From Thermoanaerobacterales bacterium (GTDB lineage Bacteria; Bacillota; Thermosediminibacteria; Thermosediminibacterales; Tepidanaerobacteraceae), in the NCBI GenBank assembly GCA_012839145.1, contig DUNY01000043.1:1-19499 (forward strand): DNA of 19,499 nucleotides, written 5' to 3'. Shown here in pieces: positions 15,025 through 19,499 of this stretch (position 1 is the first letter of the stretch; every line of letters starts with the position of its first letter). Below the pieces are notes generated by a model that was given only the letters and a program-made list of their open reading frames with translations, made no database searches and was not told where the DNA came from. The position numbers were made by a program, and so were the translations under genes.

Positions 15025-15070
15025 GTTAAAACACTCATATGTTTGGTTTAGCTGCCTGGGCTTTTATCTT

Positions 15071-15640
15071 TTATAACCAGATCTGTTCAGAGTGCTTTCC
15101 TTGCATTGTTCTTTGGGCCTCTTGACCCATCACTCTATAGCCTTCTCGATTGGGATGAACACCGTCAAAGTCTAGTGCCTGTTTTATTCTTCCTCTGTCA
15201 TCAACCATAACTGAAAAAAAGTCAATAATTAATATATCATTTTTTTTGCAAAAATCCTTTATAAAATCTCTATATTTTATTAGTTTTTGTTCTATGACAG
15301 GCTCGTCCACCGGAATGGTCATACCAACAATTGGAATTATTCCGGAATTTATTGCTCTTTCAATTATCTGCTTTAGATTGTATTTCATGGAGTCTACGGA
15401 GGCATCATTGAAGGCATCGTTTGTTCCACCCATTACTATCATAAATTTCGGTGTAAAAGATTTAACATCTTGGTCAAATCGTTCCAACATACCTTCAAGT
15501 GTATCACCGTTTATGCCTTTGTTGATGATTTTAATATTCATCTTTTTATCTAATATATTTACCCACGAGGCTTTAGGGGTATAGGGGTAACCATATGTTA
15601 TAGAATCTCCCAAAGCCACGATGTTTTTTGCTTTATTCAT
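15071..15640 (-). CDS. SGNH/GDSL-family hydrolase (esterase-like)
   Basis: A 189-residue single-domain enzyme with all four SGNH blocks: GDSIT with catalytic S13, G45 in KGINGDT, N74 in GGTND, and D159/H162 in DFDGVHPN. Enzymes of this fold (TesA-like and related) hydrolyse ester or acetyl groups on lipids or carbohydrates. No signal peptide or membrane segment is seen, so it is probably cytosolic, and the physiological substrate cannot be inferred. The ATG at 15640 has AAAGGG 8 bases upstream. It stands as a single gene between uvrA and the importer operon, with a hairpin after it. Confidence 0.92.
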   Translation of the reverse strand: MNKAKNIVALGDSITYGYPYTPKASWVNILDKKMNIKIINKGINGDTLEGMLERFDQDVKSFTPKFMIVMGGTNDAFNDASVDSMKYNLKQIIERAINSGIIPIVGMTIPVDEPVIEQKLIKYRDFIKDFCKKNDILIIDFFSVMVDDRGRIKQALDFDGVHPNREGYRVMGQEAQRTMQGKHSEQIWL

Positions 15641-15973
15641 AGATGTGACCCTTTCCTTAGCTTTATACGATAAAAAATACTCTTACGATTGCCGCAGGTC
15701 TATACTTCAAGCATTGTCTGCACGCCCATAAAAAATGATGAAAAACCTTTATTAAAGTTAACTTGTAGACACTTTGTTCGTTTTGGGAAGATTTATAGCT
15801 GTAAAGTTAAGTGTTGACTGCCCATTTGCGCATAAATATATGGGATTAAGTGAATAAGTGAGTGCCTAGGAAGTCTCCGAAAAACACGCATTCTCACAAA
15901 ATCACTTCAGATTGAATGCGGGTTTATACAGGCCCATTTTTCTAGAAACATGAGATTTCCTTGGCACTTATTC
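15641..15973. other. Intergenic region between uvrA and the SGNH hydrolase gene
   Basis: No gene seen. It contains the uvrA terminator hairpin (15880-15920), an imperfect direct repeat TAAAGTTAACTTGTAGAC (15753-15770) and TAAAGTTAAGTGTTGAC (15802-15818), and a promoter-like TTGACT-N17-TATATG (15814-15842) pointing right with no gene behind it. No convincing promoter for the hydrolase gene was found. Confidence 0.5.
15879..15920 (-). terminator. uvrA: Terminator of uvrA
   Basis: On the minus strand CGCATTC (15914-15920) pairs with GAATGCG (15887-15893), followed by TGTTTTTCG. It starts about 53 bases after the uvrA stop codon. The loop is long (20 bases), so strength is uncertain. Confidence 0.55.
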
Positions 15974-18832
15974 TTATTCGGCAGCTGCTAGCTTTCTCCC
16001 GGAAGTATAGCCCTTGGGATGCAGTACTTTTTTAAGGTATTTGCCTGTATAAGAATTCGGGTTTCTCGCCACCTGTTCGGGAGTTCCTGTGGCAATTATC
16101 TCACCGCCGCGGTCGCCGCCTTCGGGGCCCAAGTCAATTATATGGTCGGCAGTTTTTATTACATCTAAGTTGTGCTCAATGACTATAACGGTGCTTCCAC
16201 CTTCTACCAATCTTTGGAGCACATCCAAGAGTTTCTGTATATCAGCAGAATGAAGACCGGTTGTAGGCTCGTCAAGAATATATACAGTATTGCCATTGCT
16301 CTTTTTGGAAAGTTCAGTAGAGAGCTTAACCCTCTGTGCTTCACCACCGGATAGAGTGGTAGAAGGCTGACCCAATTTTATATAGCCAAGGCCAACATCT
16401 CTCAAGGTCTCTAGCTTTCGCTTAATTTTAGGTATATTTTCAAAAAACTCTAAAGCTTCATCCACCGTCATATTAAGTATATCAGCAATGGTTTTACCTT
16501 TGTATTTGACCTCCAGGGTTTCCCTATTATAACGCTTGCCTTTACACACTTCACAGGGCACGTAGATGTCTGCTAAAAAGTGCATCTCTATCTTTATAAT
16601 GCCATCACCTTTACAAGCCTCACAGCGGCCTCCTCGAACGTTAAAACTGAACCTACCCGGTTTATACCCTCGCATTCGAGCCTCAGTTGTCATAGAATAT
16701 ACTTCTCGAATATCAGTAAAAACATTGGTGTATGTGGCCGGGTTGGACCGCGGTGTCCTTCCTATTGGTGACTGGTCTATATTAATAACCTTTTCTACAT
16801 GCTCGATACCCAGTATTTCATCGAAATCCCCCGGAAAGCTGCGGGATCTGTAGAGTTTTTCCTTTAAAGATTTATACAAAATATCATTTACCAAAGTGCT
16901 TTTACCCGAGCCGGAAACGCCGGTTACGCATGTAAATAAACCTAAAGGGAATTTTACATTGTTGTTTTTTAAGTTATGCTCTCTGCAGCCTTTAAGTTGT
17001 AACCATGTTTTTCCGGGTTTTCGTCTGATTGTGGGAACTGGAATCTGTTTTTTCCCGCTTAGATATTGACCTGTAATGGAGTCATCGCTTTTTTGTATAA
17101 TTTCCACAGGGCCACAGGCAACAATCCTGCCGCCGTGTTCACCTGCACCGGGTCCGATATCGATGATATAGTCGGCAGCTCTCATGGTGTCCTCATCATG
17201 TTCTACTACGATTACCGTATTACCCAGATCCCGCAAATCTTTCAGAGTTTTTAACAATCTGTTATTATCTCGCTGATGCAGCCCTATACTGGGTTCATCA
17301 AGTATATATAGCACACCCATCAATCGTGAGCCAATCTGAGTGGCAAGTCTAATTCTTTGTGACTCACCACCGGATAGAGTTCCCGATGTACGATCCAGTG
17401 TAATATAGTCAAGTCCTACATCGGCTAAAAACTGCAAACGACTTCTTATTTCTTTGAGGACTTGCTGTGCAATCATTTCTTCCCGCGGAGTAAGGGAAAG
17501 CTTTTCAAAATAATTAAGGGCTTCACGAATTGAAAGGGCGCTAATCTGAGCGATGGATTTGTCACCTACGGTCACCGCCAAGCTTTCCGGCTTAAGTCTG
17601 GCACCATTACAAGCTGGACAAGCCTTGGTGCTCATATATTTCTCTATTTCCTCTCGTGAATACCCGGAAGCCGTTTCTTGATAGCGTCGTTTAAGGTTAT
17701 TTACAACACCTTCAAAATATCCTCTGTAATGACGGGTATTTTTACGAAAACGACTCTTATAGTAAAATTCTATGGACTCTTCTTTTGAGCCGAAGAGAAT
17801 TACATCCACTACTTTTTTAGGTAAATCTTTAACGGGTGTTTCGACGCTTTCCCCATAGTGTTCCAGCACAGCCTGAAGCATTTGGTAGTAGTAACCTTCC
17901 GGAGTGCTATTCCACGGAGCCACAGCTCCTTCGACAATGGATTTTTCCTTATCGGGTATAATCAATTCCGGGTCTATCTCCATGTTTATACCGAGGCCGC
18001 TGCAGGTAGGACATGCTCCATAGGGACTGTTAAAAGAAAACATACGAGGAGTAAGCTCTTCCAAACTTATATTACAATCCGCACATGCAAAGTTCTGGGA
18101 AAACAATATCTCCTGCTCATCTATGATGTCCGCAATTACCAGACCTTCAGCTTGAGCCAGTGCTATCTCAATGGAATCAGCCATCCTGGATTCTATTCCC
18201 GGTTTTATGATGATTCGGTCTATGATAATTTCGATATGATGTTTCTTGTTTTTTTCCAGCTTAATCTCCTCGCTGGTTTCACGCAATTCACCATCGACCC
18301 TTACTCGTACAAAACCGCTCTTTTTGATTCTTTCCAGCAGTTTCTGGTGTTCACCTTTTCTTCCCCGCACCACCGGAGCCAATATTTGAATCCTAGTTCC
18401 CTCAGGCAAGTCCATTATGGCATCAACCATTTGATCAACAGTTTGTTGGGATATTTCCTTGCCGCAATTGGGACAGTGAGGTTTACCTATCCGAGCAAAA
18501 AGCAGCCTTAAGTAATCGTAAAACTCGGTAACAGTTCCTACGGTTGAACGGGGGTTTTTACTGGTTGTCTTCTGGTCTATAGAAATCGCCGGGGAAAGGC
18601 CTTCGATGTAATCCACATCGGGTTTTTCCATTTGCCCCAAAAACTGTCTGGCATAGGCGGAAAGTGATTCTACGTATCGCCTTTGCCCTTCAGCATATAT
18701 TGTATCAAAGGCTAATGTGGATTTACCCGACCCGGAAAGGCCTGTTATTACTACTAATTTGTCTCTGGGAATCATTACATCTATATTTTTAAGGTTATGC
18801 TCTCTGGCACCTTTAACTACTATCTTATCCAT
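15974..18832 (-). CDS. uvrA: Excinuclease ABC subunit A (UvrA)
   Basis: Full-length 952-residue UvrA, the DNA-damage sensor of nucleotide excision repair; a dimer that loads UvrB on lesions. It has two ABC ATPase halves: Walker [11 protein letters not shown] near residue 31 and [10 protein letters not shown] in the second half, signatures [11 protein letters not shown] and [11 protein letters not shown], and Walker [12 protein letters not shown] and [11 protein letters not shown]. Zinc-finger cysteines are intact (CPNC, CADC, CPTC, CPAC, CEAC and CEVC pairs). The UvrB-binding and insertion domains lie between the first Walker A and signature. The ATG at 18832 has GAGAGGG about 10 bases upstream. 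It follows uvrB in the same direction after about 180 bases, a common clostridial and bacillar arrangement. Confidence 0.99.
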   Translation of the reverse strand: MDKIVVKGAREHNLKNIDVMIPRDKLVVITGLSGSGKSTLAFDTIYAEGQRRYVESLSAYARQFLGQMEKPDVDYIEGLSPAISIDQKTTSKNPRSTVGTVTEFYDYLRLLFARIGKPHCPNCGKEISQQTVDQMVDAIMDLPEGTRIQILAPVVRGRKGEHQKLLERIKKSGFVRVRVDGELRETSEEIKLEKNKKHHIEIIIDRIIIKPGIESRMADSIEIALAQAEGLVIADIIDEQEILFSQNFACADCNISLEELTPRMFSFNSPYGACPTCSGLGINMEIDPELIIPDKEKSIVEGAVAPWNSTPEGYYYQMLQAVLEHYGESVETPVKDLPKKVVDVILFGSKEESIEFYYKSRFRKNTRHYRGYFEGVVNNLKRRYQETASGYSREEIEKYMSTKACPACNGARLKPESLAVTVGDKSIAQISALSIREALNYFEKLSLTPREEMIAQQVLKEIRSRLQFLADVGLDYITLDRTSGTLSGGESQRIRLATQIGSRLMGVLYILDEPSIGLHQRDNNRLLKTLKDLRDLGNTVIVVEHDEDTMRAADYIIDIGPGAGEHGGRIVACGPVEIIQKSDDSITGQYLSGKKQIPVPTIRRKPGKTWLQLKGCREHNLKNNNVKFPLGLFTCVTGVSGSGKSTLVNDILYKSLKEKLYRSRSFPGDFDEILGIEHVEKVINIDQSPIGRTPRSNPATYTNVFTDIREVYSMTTEARMRGYKPGRFSFNVRGGRCEACKGDGIIKIEMHFLADIYVPCEVCKGKRYNRETLEVKYKGKTIADILNMTVDEALEFFENIPKIKRKLETLRDVGLGYIKLGQPSTTLSGGEAQRVKLSTELSKKSNGNTVYILDEPTTGLHSADIQKLLDVLQRLVEGGSTVIVIEHNLDVIKTADHIIDLGPEGGDRGGEIIATGTPEQVARNPNSYTGKYLKKVLHPKGYTSGRKLAAAE

Positions 18833-18894
18833 TTATTCAAATCCCTCTCGATGTATCTAAAATTGTATACTTTTTACAATAATATAACATAACT

Positions 18895-18953
18895 AGATCC
18901 TTCAGGCAAAGCTTTCAGGATGACAACGAAGCAGGGCTTTCATAGCAATGACA
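18895..18953 (-). repeat. Degenerate interspersed repeat units in the uvrB-uvrA gap
   Basis: On the minus strand, TGTCATTGC followed by GCTTCGT (18926-18953) adjoins TGTCATCCTGA followed by GAAGGATCT (18895-18925). These resemble the widespread short intergenic repeats that begin TGTCATTGCGAG or TGTCATCCTGAG. Both are diverged in the middle. Recognition is from memory of the repeat family. Confidence 0.5.
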
Positions 18954-19011
18954 CTTCCGTTTATCGTGGTGCGGGCACCGCATGGGAACTTAAGGAAGGT
19001 AAAATCCCCCT

Positions 19012-19499
19012 CTAAATAAAGTCTCGTTTAACTACACTGAAAGCCTCTGCCTTTATTTCGAAAATCAAATCCCTCAGCTCTGCCGCTTTTTCAAATTCCA
19101 GGTTCTTTGCCGCATCCTTCATTTGTCTCTCAAGATTTTCCACTAAGGTCTTAAGTTCTTTCTTGCTCATTCTTGTTACATCTTTTTCCGGTAAGTAATC
19201 AGCTTGATCTTCAGCAACTTTGGTGGCTTCAATCACGTCCCTTACCGCTTTTTTAACAGTTGTAGGGACTATACCGTGCTTTTTATTAAAATCCATCTGA
19301 ATCTTTCGCCGACGGTTGGTTTCATTGATTGCTCGAGCCATGGACCTGGTTATAGTATCGGCATACATTATAACTCTTCCTTCCACATTTCGTGCAGCTC
19401 TGCCTATGGTCTGAATCAGGGAAGTTTCTGAACGCAAGAAGCCCTCTTTATCAGCATCAAGGATTGCTACAAGGGATACTTCCGGCAAGTCAAGGCCTT
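19012..19499 (-). CDS. uvrB: Excinuclease ABC subunit B (UvrB), C-terminal part (5' end outside window)
   Basis: The frame is open to the right edge and reads [19 protein letters not shown] there, the conserved helicase motif V region of UvrB, followed by QTIGRAARN (motif VI). The C-terminal UVR domain, [20 protein letters not shown] and on through [11 protein letters not shown], is the helical hairpin that binds UvrC. About 162 residues are visible out of roughly 660 in the family. UvrB is the damage-verifying helicase of nucleotide excision repair; here it is transcribed toward uvrA. Confidence 0.98.
   Translation of the reverse strand, partial: GLDLPEVSLVAILDADKEGFLRSETSLIQTIGRAARNVEGRVIMYADTITRSMARAINETNRRRKIQMDFNKKHGIVPTTVKKAVRDVIEATKVAEDQADYLPEKDVTRMSKKELKTLVENLERQMKDAAKNLEFEKAAELRDLIFEIKAEAFSVVKRDFI

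Noticed and set aside
17858..18511. 217-residue open frame on the plus strand
   Set aside because: Lies wholly antisense to uvrA, which is certain. No ribosome site and no recognisable domain.
18833..18894. LexA (SOS) box upstream of uvrA
   Set aside because: No GAAC-N4-GTTC-type palindrome is present in the gap.

Overview
The window looks like a chromosomal segment of a low-GC Gram-positive anaerobe of the class Clostridia. The indicators are an uvrB-uvrA pair, AAGGAGG-type ribosome sites, many AT-rich intergenic hairpin terminators, a lipoprotein signal, and a surface protein with S-layer homology (SLH) domains. The genus cannot be read from the sequence.

Left part (1-3060). A truncated peptidoglycan-binding protein enters from the left edge. 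It converges on a HAD-family phosphatase. A cation diffusion facilitator (metal efflux) gene follows; its promoter lies about 160 bp upstream, and between them is a hairpin terminator with a competing anti-terminator, the layout of an RNA attenuator. Behind it lie a decayed remnant of an EamA-type transporter, a tRNA-Leu(CAG) gene with its own promoter and terminator, and the terminator of the next operon.

Centre (3086-15000). A large leftward gene set runs from a near-perfect consensus promoter at 14961-14989. In order of transcription: a substrate-binding lipoprotein with a long acidic tether, two FecCD-type permeases, an ABC ATPase, a class I SAM methyltransferase, a MoxR-type AAA+ ATPase, a DUF58 protein, a TgpA-like membrane protein that lacks the transglutaminase domain, and a secreted protein with three SLH domains. 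The first eight genes overlap or are separated by at most about 80 bp. The SLH gene also has its own promoter-like region with a perfect 7-4-7 inverted repeat. The body of the SLH protein resembles the same substrate-binding fold as the lipoprotein. The likely picture is an importer for a metal chelate, corrinoid or haem-like compound in which one binding protein is fixed to the cell wall and the other is tethered to the membrane. The MoxR/DUF58/TgpA-like module would act in assembly or metal handling. The substrate and the module's role are inference. This is the best candidate in the window for an undescribed system.

Right part (15071-19499). An SGNH/GDSL hydrolase, then uvrA and the 3' end of uvrB, all leftward. 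UvrA and UvrB are the damage-recognition proteins of nucleotide excision repair. The uvrB-uvrA gap holds degenerate copies of a common interspersed repeat.
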